Part shown: positions 7,206 to 15,285 of the stretch, one piece after another | Layout: each line of letters begins with the position of its first letter | Numbering within the stretch: position 1 is the stretch's first letter | Origin: RBG-16-66-20 sp049651845 | GTDB taxonomy: Bacteria > Pseudomonadota > Gammaproteobacteria > Burkholderiales > SG8-39 | Assembly (NCBI GenBank): GCA_049651845.1 | Contig: JBASCW010000172.1 | Location: forward strand, 1 to 28,103 | Direction of reading: 5' to 3' | DNA length: 28,103 nucleotides | Position numbers and translations under genes: made by a program | The notes under the pieces: generated by a model | Seen by the model: only the letters and a program-made list of their open reading frames with translations | Databases searched by the model: none | Told to the model about the DNA's origin: nothing

Positions 7206-8141
7206 ATGCTTTCCAGGGTCGCCGACCGGATCTACTGGATGAGCCGCCAGATGGAGCGCGCCGAGAACATGGCGCGCATCCTCGGCGTCGCCTCGAACGT
7301 GGTGCTGTTCGGCACCCGGGAGACGCGCGAGCAAAACCTGCTCGCGCCGCTCACCATCACCGACAGCGCCGAGCGCTACTTCGAGAGGAAGAAGCCGGTG
7401 GGCTTCGAGGCGCTGGTGGATTTCCTCGCGCTCGACCCGGACAACCCCTCCTCGATCTACAGCTGCCTGAAGTGGGCGCGCGAGAACGCGCACGCGGTGC
7501 GCTGGCAGATCACCTCGGAGATGTGGGAGACGCTGAACACCACCTGGCTCGAGATGAAGCGCGTGCGCCGCGCCGACCTCGCGGGCGCGGGCGCGAGCAA
7601 GTTCTTCGACTGGGTGAAGGACCGCAGCCACCTTTTCCGCGGCGTCACCTACGGCACGATCCTGCGCGGCGAGGCGTTCAACTTCTCGCGCCTGGGCACC
7701 TTCCTCGAGCGCGCCGACAACACCGCGCGCATCCTCGACGTGAAGTACCACGTGCTGCTGCCCACCGTGAAGGACGTGGGCGGCGCGCTCGACTACTACC
7801 AGTGGACCGCGCTGCTGCGCTCGGTCTCTGCCTTCGAGACCTACCGCATGCTCTACCGCGACCAGATCTACCCGATCAAGGTGGCCCAGCTGCTGATCCT
7901 CGAGCCGCGCATGCCGCGCTCGCTCGCCGCCTGCTTCGACCAGATCACGCAGGCGATGGACCGCATCGAGGGCCAGGACCGCGCCGCCAAGCGCCTCGCG
8001 AGCGAGCTGCACGCGCGCCTGACCCACGCCGACATCGAGGAGATCTTCCAGGACGGGCTGCACGAGTACCTGACCGAGTGCATCGCCGACATGCACGAGC
8101 TCGGCACGCGCATCCAGAAGGCCTACCTCGGCACAGCCTAG
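7206..8141 (+). CDS. Alpha-E domain protein
   Basis: 311 residues of the all-helical alpha-E domain (former DUF403). It starts with the family signature MLSRVADRIYWMSRQMERAENMAR and has the second-half helices FLERADNTARILDVKYH and YHE-like acidic/aromatic segments (LHEYLTECIADM). Alpha-E domains are found fused to or beside CP-ATP-grasp enzymes and transglutaminases; the domain is predicted to act with them, but no activity has been shown. The ATG follows the T6 end of the hairpin repeat by 3 nt, so no Shine-Dalgarno sequence is visible. It is followed after 2 nt by the transglutaminase-DUF2126 gene. Confidence 0.92.
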   Translation: MLSRVADRIYWMSRQMERAENMARILGVASNVVLFGTRETREQNLLAPLTITDSAERYFERKKPVGFEALVDFLALDPDNPSSIYSCLKWARENAHAVRWQITSEMWETLNTTWLEMKRVRRADLAGAGASKFFDWVKDRSHLFRGVTYGTILRGEAFNFSRLGTFLERADNTARILDVKYHVLLPTVKDVGGALDYYQWTALLRSVSAFETYRMLYRDQIYPIKVAQLLILEPRMPRSLAACFDQITQAMDRIEGQDRAAKRLASELHARLTHADIEEIFQDGLHEYLTECIADMHELGTRIQKAYLGTA

Positions 8142-8143
8142 CC

Positions 8144-11100
8144 ATGTCGATCCACGTCGCGCTCAACCACATCACGCACTACCGCTACGAGCGGCCGATC
8201 GCGCTCGGGCCGCAGGTCGTTCGCCTGCGGCCCGCGCCGCACGCGCGCACGCCCGTGCTCGCGTATTCGCAGCGCGTCGCGCCGGCCAAGCACTTCATCA
8301 ACTGGCAGCAGGACCCTCAGTCCAACTGGCTCGCGTGCCTGGTGTTCCCGGAGCCGGTGCGCGAGCTGCGGATCGAGATCGACCTGGTGGCCGCGATGTC
8401 GGTCATCAACCCGTTCGACTTCTTCCTCGAGCCGAGCGCCGAGAAGTTTCCGTTCCGCTACGACGAGGCGCTGCTGCACCAGCTCGCGCCCTACCTGCAG
8501 CGCGGCGCCCTCACGCCGCGCTTCAAGCGCTACCTCGACGCCGTTGCGCGCACGCCAACGCCGACGGTGGATTTCCTCGTCGACCTCAACCTGCGGATGT
8601 CGAAGGACATCCGCTACCTCATCCGCATGGAGCCCGGCATCCAGACGCCGGAGGAAACCCTCGCGCTCGCGAGCGGCTCCTGCCGCGATTCGGGCTGGCT
8701 GCTGGTGCAGCTGCTGCGGCACCTGGGCATCGCCGCGCGCTTCGTCTCGGGCTACCTGATCCAGTTGAAGCCCGACGTGAAGTCGCTCGACGGGCCCTCG
8801 GGCACCGATGCGGACTTCACCGACCTGCACGCCTGGTGCGAGGCCTACCTGCCCGGCGCGGGCTGGGTGGGCCTCGATCCGACCTCGGGCCTGTTCGCGG
8901 GCGAAGGCCACATTCCGCTCGCCTGCTCGGCCGAGCCCGGCAGCGCGGCGCCGATCACCGGCCTCACCGAGAAGGCAGAGGTGGAGTTCAGCCACCACAT
9001 GCGCGTGGACCGGATCTGGGAAGCGCCGCGCGTCACCAAGCCCTATACCGACGAGCAGTGGACGGCGATCGAAGCGCTCGGCCTGCGCGTCGACGCGGAT
9101 CTCCAGGCGCGCGACGTGCGCCTCACCATGGGCGGCGAGCCCACCTTCGTTTCGGTGGACGACCGCGAAGGCGCGGAGTGGAACACCGAGGCGATGGGCC
9201 CGAACAAGCGCCGATTGGGTACGGTCTTGTTGAAAAAATTGCAGGAAAAATATGCAACAACGGGGCTGCTCCACTTCGGCCAGGGCAAGTGGTACCCGGG
9301 CGAGCAGCTGCCGCGCTGGTCGCTGTCGTGCTTCTGGCGCAAGGACGGCGAGCCGGTATGGGAAGACGCAGCGCTGTTCGCCGATGAAACGAAGGACAAC
9401 CGCGCGGACGCAGCGCTCGCGGGCCGCTTCCTGCGCGCGCTCGCCACGCGCCTTGCGCTCGACCCGAAGCACGTCTTCCCCGCGCACGAGGACACCTGGT
9501 ACTACCTGTGGCGCGAGCGCCGGCTGCCCGCCAACGTCGATCCGCTCGATGCGCGCCTCGAGGATCCGCTCGAGCGCGAGCGGCTGCGCCGCATCTTCCA
9601 CCAGGGCCTGGACCAGGTGACGGGGTTCGTCCTGCCGATCGCGAAAGCCGGCGCCGCCTGGCAGACGGGCGCCTGGTTCCTGCGCGAGGAACGCTGCTAC
9701 CTGATTCCGGGCGACTCGCCGCTCGGCCTGCGCCTGCCGCTCGATTCCCTGCCCTGGGTCTCGAAAACCGACTTTCCCTGGGTGCACGCGCCTGACCCCA
9801 TGCAGCAATTTCCGGCTTTGCCGCCTCATCAACGTATTGAAAGGCGATTTCCTTCAAAGGAAGAATCAAAATCTCAAATCAGACCCGCCCTGTTCGAATC
9901 CGCCTCCGGGATCACGCGCACAGCGATCTGCGCGGAGCCGCGCCAGGGCACGCTCTACGTCTTCATGCCACCCGCCGAACGGCTCGAGGACTACCTCGAG
10001 CTCGTGGTCGCCGTGGAAGCGACCGCCGCCGAGCTTGCCGCGCCGGTAGTGCTGGAAGGCTACGAGCCGCCGCGCGACCCGCGCCTGGAGCTGATCCGCA
10101 TCACGCCGGACCCGGGCGTGCTGGAGGCGAACATCCACCCGGCGCACAGCTGGACCGAGCTGGTCGAGAACACGAGCTTCCTCTACGAGAAGGCGCGCGA
10201 AACGCGCCTCGCGACAGAGAAGTTCATGATCGACGGCCGCCACACCGGCACCGGCGGCGGCAACCATTTCGTGCTGGGCGGCGCCACGCCCGCCGACTCG
10301 CCGTTCCTGCGCCGGCCCGACCTGCTCGCGAGCCTGATCGCGTACTGGCACAACCATCCGTCGCTCTCGTACCTGTTCTCGGGCATGTTCATCGGCCCGA
10401 CCAGCCAGCACCCGCGTGTCGACGAGGCAAGAAACGATTCCGTCTACGAACTTGAAATTGCGTTCAATGAATTGAGGAAATCGACAGGAGCATCGCCTCC
10501 CCCTTGGTGGGTGGATCGCGTGCTGCGCAACCTGCTCATCGACGCCACCGGCAACACGCACCGCGCCGAGTTCTGCATCGACAAGCTCTACTCGCCCGAC
10601 GGACCGGCCGGGCGCATGGGCCTGCTCGAGCTGCGCGCCTTCGAGATGCCGCCGCACGCGCGCATGTCACTCACGCAGCAGCTGCTGATGCGCGCGCTCA
10701 TCGCGCGCTTCTGGCAGCGGCCCTACGTGCCGGCGCGCCTTGCGCGCTGGGGCACCGGGATCCACGACCGTTTCATGCTGCCGCACTTCGTCTGGCAGGA
10801 CTTCGAGGACGTGATCGAGGAGACCCGCGGCGAAGGCTACGACCTCGATCCGGCGTGGTTCGCGCCGCACTTCGAGTTCCGCTTCCCGCTGGTGGGTGAA
10901 TTCGCCGCGCGCGGCACGCGCATCGAGCTGCGCAGCGCGCTCGAGCCCTGGAACGTGATGGGCGAGGAGGGCGCGCCCGGTGGCACGGTGCGCTACGTGG
11001 ACTCCTCGGTCGAGCGCCTGCAACTGCGCGCCACGGGCCTGGTCGGCGGGCGGCACGCGCTCGCCTGCAACGGCCGGCCAGTACCGCTCGCGCCCACCGG

Positions 11101-11419
11101 CAATGCGGGCGAATTCGTCGCCGGCGTGCGCTACAAAGCCTGGAACCCGCCCTCCTCGCTGCACCCGACCATCGGCGTGCACGCGCCGCTCGTGTTCGAC
11201 CTCGTGGACACCTGGATGAACCGCTCGATGGGCGGCTGCCAGTACCACGTCGCCCACCCGGGCGGGCGCGCGCACGAGGACTTCCCGGTGAACGCCTACG
11301 CTGCCGAGGGCCGGCGCCTCGCGCGCTTCGTGCGCATGGGCCATACGCCCGGCCACGTCGAAGTGCGGCCGGAAGAGCGCAACCCGAATTTCCCCTTCAC
11401 GCTCGACCTGCGACGATGA
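8144..11419 (+). CDS. Transglutaminase-like / DUF2126 protein
   Basis: 1091 residues, typical for this long family. Residues 1-95: bacterial transglutaminase N-terminal region. 150-250: transglutaminase core with Cys180 (SGSCRDSGW), His229 (TDLHAWCE) and Asp245 (VGLDPTSG), a complete C-H-D triad. From about 325 onward: DUF2126, with LTMGGEPTFVSVDD (327-340), a KWYPGEQLPRW segment and a Gly-rich HTGTGGGNHFVLGG near 698-711. No signal peptide. The frame is open upstream through the alpha-E gene, but the ATG at 8144 gives the family N-terminus (MSIHVALNHITHYRYERP). Predicted partner of the amidoligase; the thiol active site could hydrolyse or transfer amide bonds. It contains three low-GC in-frame patches (about 9215-9265, 9800-9895, 10425-10505). 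Confidence 0.93.
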   Translation: MSIHVALNHITHYRYERPIALGPQVVRLRPAPHARTPVLAYSQRVAPAKHFINWQQDPQSNWLACLVFPEPVRELRIEIDLVAAMSVINPFDFFLEPSAEKFPFRYDEALLHQLAPYLQRGALTPRFKRYLDAVARTPTPTVDFLVDLNLRMSKDIRYLIRMEPGIQTPEETLALASGSCRDSGWLLVQLLRHLGIAARFVSGYLIQLKPDVKSLDGPSGTDADFTDLHAWCEAYLPGAGWVGLDPTSGLFAGEGHIPLACSAEPGSAAPITGLTEKAEVEFSHHMRVDRIWEAPRVTKPYTDEQWTAIEALGLRVDADLQARDVRLTMGGEPTFVSVDDREGAEWNTEAMGPNKRRLGTVLLKKLQEKYATTGLLHFGQGKWYPGEQLPRWSLSCFWRKDGEPVWEDAALFADETKDNRADAALAGRFLRALATRLALDPKHVFPAHEDTWYYLWRERRLPANVDPLDARLEDPLERERLRRIFHQGLDQVTGFVLPIAKAGAAWQTGAWFLREERCYLIPGDSPLGLRLPLDSLPWVSKTDFPWVHAPDPMQQFPALPPHQRIERRFPSKEESKSQIRPALFESASGITRTAICAEPRQGTLYVFMPPAERLEDYLELVVAVEATAAELAAPVVLEGYEPPRDPRLELIRITPDPGVLEANIHPAHSWTELVENTSFLYEKARETRLATEKFMIDGRHTGTGGGNHFVLGGATPADSPFLRRPDLLASLIAYWHNHPSLSYLFSGMFIGPTSQHPRVDEARNDSVYELEIAFNELRKSTGASPPPWWVDRVLRNLLIDATGNTHRAEFCIDKLYSPDGPAGRMGLLELRAFEMPPHARMSLTQQLLMRALIARFWQRPYVPARLARWGTGIHDRFMLPHFVWQDFEDVIEETRGEGYDLDPAWFAPHFEFRFPLVGEFAARGTRIELRSALEPWNVMGEEGAPGGTVRYVDSSVERLQLRATGLVGGRHALACNGRPVPLAPTGNAGEFVAGVRYKAWNPPSSLHPTIGVHAPLVFDLVDTWMNRSMGGCQYHVAHPGGRAHEDFPVNAYAAEGRRLARFVRMGHTPGHVEVRPEERNPNFPFTLDLRR

Positions 11420-11432
11420 AATAATCGGGCCG

Positions 11433-11451
11433 GAGCCCGGTTCGCGGGCTC
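11433..11451. other. Short GC hairpin between the DUF2126 and DUF202 genes
   Basis: GAGCCCG and CGGGCTC form a 7-bp perfect stem with a 5-nt loop in the 50-bp gap. No T tract follows, so it is not a convincing terminator; it could limit read-through into the embedded three-gene module or be neutral. Confidence 0.3.
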
Positions 11452-11469
11452 GCGCCGCAAAGGACCCCG

Positions 11470-11853
11470 ATGCCGATCGCCGACAACGACCCCAGAGTCT
11501 TCTTCGCCGCCGAGCGCACGCTGCTCGCCTGGCTGCGCACCAGCCTCACGGTCATGGCGCTCGGCTTCGTGATCGCGCGCTTCGGCCTGTTCCTGCAACT
11601 GCTCGCACTGCAGGCGCCGAGCGCCCGCTCGCAGCCCTCCAGCGCGGTCTCGGCGGCGATCGGCATCGCCTTCGTGCTCGCGGGCGCGGCCGCGAGCCTC
11701 GCGGCAATCATGCAGCACCGGCGTTTCGTAGCCACGTTGCCATTGGCCGACCGGCCGTCCTCGTATTCGGGCGCATTCGGAGTCGCGTTCGGCCTCTTCA
11801 TGGGCGCGGCGGGCCTCGTGCTGGCGGTATACCTTGGCCTGTCGGAGATCTGA
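11470..11853 (+). CDS. DUF202 / YidH-family small membrane protein
   Basis: 127 residues. The N-terminal NDPRVFFAAERTLLAWLRTSLTVM is the signature of the DUF202 (YidH) family. Three transmembrane segments are visible at about 27-47, 57-79 and 100-123, with a positively charged HRRF between the second and third. The function of the family is unknown. An AAGGA Shine-Dalgarno lies about 8 nt before the ATG. It is the first of three overlapping or adjacent genes inserted between the two amidoligase modules; spacing to the next gene is 2 nt. Confidence 0.88.
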   Translation: MPIADNDPRVFFAAERTLLAWLRTSLTVMALGFVIARFGLFLQLLALQAPSARSQPSSAVSAAIGIAFVLAGAAASLAAIMQHRRFVATLPLADRPSSYSGAFGVAFGLFMGAAGLVLAVYLGLSEI

Positions 11854-11855
11854 GC

Positions 11856-12038
11856 GTGCCTTCCCGTCCGAAGACCGGCGCCTACGTCCTGATCCTGGTC
11901 GGGGCGATCTTCCTGCTCGTCAACCTGGGCGTGCTGCCGATCGCCGAACTGCGCCGGCTGCTCGCCCAGTGGTGGCCGCTGATCCTGATCGTCATCGGCG
12001 TCTGGCTGCTCGCGCGCCCGCAGAAAAGCGATACGTGA
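11856..12038 (+). CDS. Small two-helix membrane protein, LiaI/DUF5668-like
   Basis: 60 residues from a GTG start (MPSRPKTGAYVLILVGAIFL...). Two hydrophobic helices, about 9-27 and 40-54, are separated by LPIAELRRLLAQWWP. This layout (GxxLIxxGxxFLxxNLG ... WWPLxLIxxGxWLL) is that of the LiaI/LiaF transmembrane-region family (DUF5668). In Firmicutes such modules sense envelope stress; in proteobacteria the role is unknown. Its TGA overlaps the GTG start of the protease gene (GTGA), so the two are probably co-translated. Confidence 0.8.
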   Translation: MPSRPKTGAYVLILVGAIFLLVNLGVLPIAELRRLLAQWWPLILIVIGVWLLARPQKSDT

Positions 12039-12790
12039 TCGAATCGTTGCCGCTCGCCGTGACGCGCGTCACGACGCTGCTCGGGGAGCGGATCCTGACC
12101 CATGCCACCGGGTTTTTCTTCGAGCGGGACGCGGCGCTGTACCTGGTGACCAGCCGGCACGTGGTGCTCGACGAACCGAGCGAGCACCGCCCGGATCGCA
12201 TCGAGATCGAGCTGCACGTCAACGAGCGCAATCTCGGCGAGACGGTGCAGTTCTCGATTCCGCTGTACCGGAACGGCAAGTCGGTGTGGCGCGAAGGGCT
12301 GGACTCCGCCGGCGCCATCGACGTGGTCGCGATCCTGCTGGAGCGCGCGGCGCTGCCGGCGAAGATGCTGGCGCACGCGTTCAAGCCGGGCAACCTCTAC
12401 CGCAGCCTGGACCTGGTCGAGATGGGCGCGCCGGTGCTGATCGTCGGCTTTCCGCTCGGCGTGCACGACACGCTGCACCGCCTGCCGGTCGCGCGCCAGT
12501 CGGTGATTGCCTCGGCGTTCGGCATCCGCTTCCAGGGCAAGGGCTGCTTCCTCACCGACGCACGCCTGCACCGAGGCACCAGCGGCGCGCCGGTGGTCGC
12601 CCGCAAGGCGGCCGGCAAGGACGGCCGCGGCGACTTTCCCTGGATGCTGCTGGGCGTGCACTCGGCGAAGCTCGACCTCGTCAACCGCGACAGCAGCCAG
12701 GACGAGAGCCTGGACCTGAACTTCGCGTGGTACGCCGACATCCTGCTGACGCTCACGCAGAGCGCGGCCGCGGTGCCGGGCAAGGCATAA
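12035..12790 (+). CDS. Trypsin-like serine protease domain protein
   Basis: 251 residues from the GTG at 12035. A full chymotrypsin-fold triad is visible: His42 (VTSRHVVLD), Asp96 (AGAIDVVAILL) and Ser183 (HRGTSGAPVV), with an oxyanion-type Gly-Thr-Ser-Gly. LIVGFPLGVHDTLH between Asp and Ser is typical of cytosolic or stand-alone trypsin-like proteins. No signal peptide or PDZ domain is seen, so it may work inside the cell; whether it is active or only peptide-binding is unknown. The frame is open further upstream, but that reads through the membrane-protein gene; the GTGA overlap with that gene supports the start. It lies directly upstream of the ATP-grasp::alpha-E fusion gene. Confidence 0.87.
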   Translation: MIESLPLAVTRVTTLLGERILTHATGFFFERDAALYLVTSRHVVLDEPSEHRPDRIEIELHVNERNLGETVQFSIPLYRNGKSVWREGLDSAGAIDVVAILLERAALPAKMLAHAFKPGNLYRSLDLVEMGAPVLIVGFPLGVHDTLHRLPVARQSVIASAFGIRFQGKGCFLTDARLHRGTSGAPVVARKAAGKDGRGDFPWMLLGVHSAKLDLVNRDSSQDESLDLNFAWYADILLTLTQSAAAVPGKA

Positions 12791-12791
12791 T
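12786..12791 (+). promoter_or_regulatory. Possible -10 element of the ATP-grasp::alpha-E gene
   Basis: CATAAT overlaps the TAA stop of the protease gene and ends 9 nt before the ATG at 12801, placing a putative start site within a few bases of the start codon. No clear -35. It may give the fused module its own transcript. Confidence 0.3.
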
Positions 12792-12800
12792 CCGGCGCGC

Positions 12801-15281
12801 ATGATGCGCGAACTGCTCGCCGACTACCCGCCCGCCTCGGCGCGCTACGACGAGATGCTCGCGGCGCCCGGCGCGCCGCGACCGCACTGGCAGCGCCTCT
12901 TCGAGCAGCTGAGCGCGACCTCGCCCGACGCGCTGCGCGAGCGCGTGCAGTGGGTGCAACGGCAGGTGCGCGAGAACGGCGTCACCCACAACGTCCACGC
13001 CGATCCGGAGGGCGCCGACCGCCCCTGGGAACTGGACACGCTGCCGCTGGTCCTGCCCGCCGAGGAATGGGCCAGCATCGAGGCGGCGATCCGCCAGCGC
13101 GCGACGCTGCTCAACCGCATGCTCCTGGACGTGTACGGCGAGCAGCAGCTGCTCGCCGAGGGCTTGCTGCCGCCGGCGCTGGTCTACGGCCACGCGGGCT
13201 TCCTGCGCCCCTGCCGCGGCAGCCGGCCGCCCGGCGGCGTGATGCTGCACCTGTACGCGGCGGACCTGGCACGCTCGCCCGACGGCCGCTGGTGGGTTGT
13301 TGGCGACCGCACTCAGGCGCCCACGGGCGCGGGCTACGCGCTCGAGAACCGCCTCGTGATCTCGCGCCTGTACGCGGACCTGTTCCGCGACTTGCGCGTG
13401 CAGCGCCTCGCGGGATTCTTCGCGACGCTGCGCGACAGCCTCGCGCTTTGGGCGCCGACCGATGGCGCAGCGCCGTTTACCGTGCTGCTCACGCCCGGCC
13501 CGCTCAACGAGACCTATTTCGAGCACACCTACCTCGCGCGCTACCTCGGCCTTCCGCTGGTCGAGGGTAACGACCTCACGGTGCGCGAGGACAAGGTATT
13601 CCTGAAGACGCTCTCGGGCCTGCAGCGCGTGCACGCGATCCTGCGGCGCCTCGACGACGACTTCTGCGACCCGCTCGAGCTGCGCAGCGACTCGGCGCTC
13701 GGCATCCCGGGCCTGGTGCAGGCGGTGCGGCGCGGCAACGTGCTGGTGGCCAACGGCCTGGGCGCGAACCTCCTGGAGACCGGCGCGCTGTTCGGCTACC
13801 TGCCGCGCCTGTGCGAGAGCGTGCTGGGCGAGCCGTTGAAGATGCCCTCGGTCGCCACCTGGTGGTGCGGCGAGACGGCCGCGCTGGCGGACGTGCTCGC
13901 CAAGCTCGACGGCGTGGTGATCAAGGGCGCCTACCCGCAGATGCGCGTCGAGCCGATGTTCGGCGAGGACCTCGACGAACGCGGCCGCGCGCGGGTGGTC
14001 GCGATGCTGAACGCGCGGCCGCAGATGTACGTTGCGCAGGAGCTGGTGCGGCTGTCGCAGGCGCCGGTCTGCGACCCGAAGTCGCCAGGCCGGCAGCTGC
14101 GCGCGAGCTCGATCGGCCTGCGCGTGTTCGCCTGCGCGAGCCCGAACGGCTACGTGGTGATGCCGGGCGGCCTCACGCGCGCCGCCACCGGCACCGACGC
14201 GCGCGTGATCTCGATGCAGCGCGGCGGGTCCAGCAAGGACACCTGGGTGCTCTCGACCGGCCCGGTCGGCAGCTTCAGCCTGCTCAAGCGCGAGACGCGC
14301 CCGCAGGACCTGGTGCGCACCGGGCTCAACCTGTCGAGCCGCGTGGTCGAGAACCTTTACTGGTTCGGCCGCCACAGCGAGCGCTGCGACAGCATGGCGC
14401 GCCTGCTGCGCGTGGCGCTCACGCGCGTGATCGAGGAAGGCCCGGCCGAGCGCGACCGCGCCTGGGGCGGCATCGCCGCGATGCTCAGGCACACCGGCAT
14501 CTTCGGCGAGGCCGACGCGCCTGCCGAGGAGGTCGCGATCGCGCGCGCGCTGCGCGGCGCGGTGCTCGACGACGCGAAGCCCGGCCTCGCGCAGGGGCTG
14601 AAGGAGCTGCTGCGCGTCGCTGCGCAGCTGCGCGAGCGCCTGTCGCTCGACAACTGGCGCACGCTGAACCACATGGCGCGGCGCCTGCAGGTCGGGCGCA
14701 GCCGCCAGGTGCCGCTTTCCGAGACGCTCGCCGAGCTCGACCGCGACATCGCCGCGTTCATGACGCTCGCCGGCTTCGCGCTCGACGGCATGACGCGCGA
14801 TACCGGCTGGCGCTTCCTGTCGATCGGCCGGCGCATCGAGCGGCTGCAGTTCCTCTGCAGCCTGCTGCTGCAGGCGCTCGCGGGGCCCGCCGACGCCGAC
14901 CTGGGCTGGGTGCTGGAGCTCGCGGATTCGAGCGTCACCTACCGCTCGCGCTACATGGCGCGGCCCGAGTGGCTGCCGGTGCTGGACCTGCTGGTGCGCG
15001 ACGTGCACAACCCGCGCTCGGTCTACTTCCAGCTCAAGGGCCTGAGCGATTTTGTCGGCCGCATCGAGGACAGCTTCGGCGAGGGCGTCGAGGAGCGGCT
15101 CGACGGCGCGGTGCTGTCGCTGGAGTCGATCGACCCGGGCGCCGACCTGCGCCACGGCGGCGCGCGCCTCGCGCAGCTGCTGCGCGACTGGCACGGCGCC
15201 TCGGCGCGCCTGTCCGAGCAGCTCGGCCTGCGCTTCTTCTCGCACGTGGGCGAAGTCAACCGCCAGACCTTCGCGATGTAG
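12801..15281 (+). CDS. CP-ATP-grasp::alpha-E fusion protein (predicted amidoligase)
   Basis: 826 residues. Residues 1-490: circularly permuted ATP-grasp domain with VVGDRTQAPTGAGYALENR (166-184), LLTPGPLNETYFEH (229-242), VVIKGAYPQMRVEPMFG with Lys375, and QRGGSSKDTWVLS (473-485). Residues about 510-826: alpha-E domain beginning NLSSRVVENLYWFGRHSERCDSMARLL. It is thus a one-chain version of the two separate genes at 5703-8141. Compared with that paralogue, the Gly-rich GSGGYG turn after the Lys is replaced by AYPQMRVEP. Cytoplasmic. The start is MM at 12801; the second ATG at 12804 is equally possible. It is followed after 4 nt by a transglutaminase gene. Confidence 0.93.
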   Translation: MMRELLADYPPASARYDEMLAAPGAPRPHWQRLFEQLSATSPDALRERVQWVQRQVRENGVTHNVHADPEGADRPWELDTLPLVLPAEEWASIEAAIRQRATLLNRMLLDVYGEQQLLAEGLLPPALVYGHAGFLRPCRGSRPPGGVMLHLYAADLARSPDGRWWVVGDRTQAPTGAGYALENRLVISRLYADLFRDLRVQRLAGFFATLRDSLALWAPTDGAAPFTVLLTPGPLNETYFEHTYLARYLGLPLVEGNDLTVREDKVFLKTLSGLQRVHAILRRLDDDFCDPLELRSDSALGIPGLVQAVRRGNVLVANGLGANLLETGALFGYLPRLCESVLGEPLKMPSVATWWCGETAALADVLAKLDGVVIKGAYPQMRVEPMFGEDLDERGRARVVAMLNARPQMYVAQELVRLSQAPVCDPKSPGRQLRASSIGLRVFACASPNGYVVMPGGLTRAATGTDARVISMQRGGSSKDTWVLSTGPVGSFSLLKRETRPQDLVRTGLNLSSRVVENLYWFGRHSERCDSMARLLRVALTRVIEEGPAERDRAWGGIAAMLRHTGIFGEADAPAEEVAIARALRGAVLDDAKPGLAQGLKELLRVAAQLRERLSLDNWRTLNHMARRLQVGRSRQVPLSETLAELDRDIAAFMTLAGFALDGMTRDTGWRFLSIGRRIERLQFLCSLLLQALAGPADADLGWVLELADSSVTYRSRYMARPEWLPVLDLLVRDVHNPRSVYFQLKGLSDFVGRIEDSFGEGVEERLDGAVLSLESIDPGADLRHGGARLAQLLRDWHGASARLSEQLGLRFFSHVGEVNRQTFAM

Positions 15282-15285
15282 CGCC

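Noticed and set aside
5553..8096. 847-codon open frame on the minus strand opposite ATP-grasp/alpha-E
   Set aside because: GC3-driven antisense shadow: composition is His/Arg/Val/Leu repeats without family motifs, and the opposite strand encodes well-recognised proteins. The same applies to 12753-15299 (minus) and 15900-17891 (minus).
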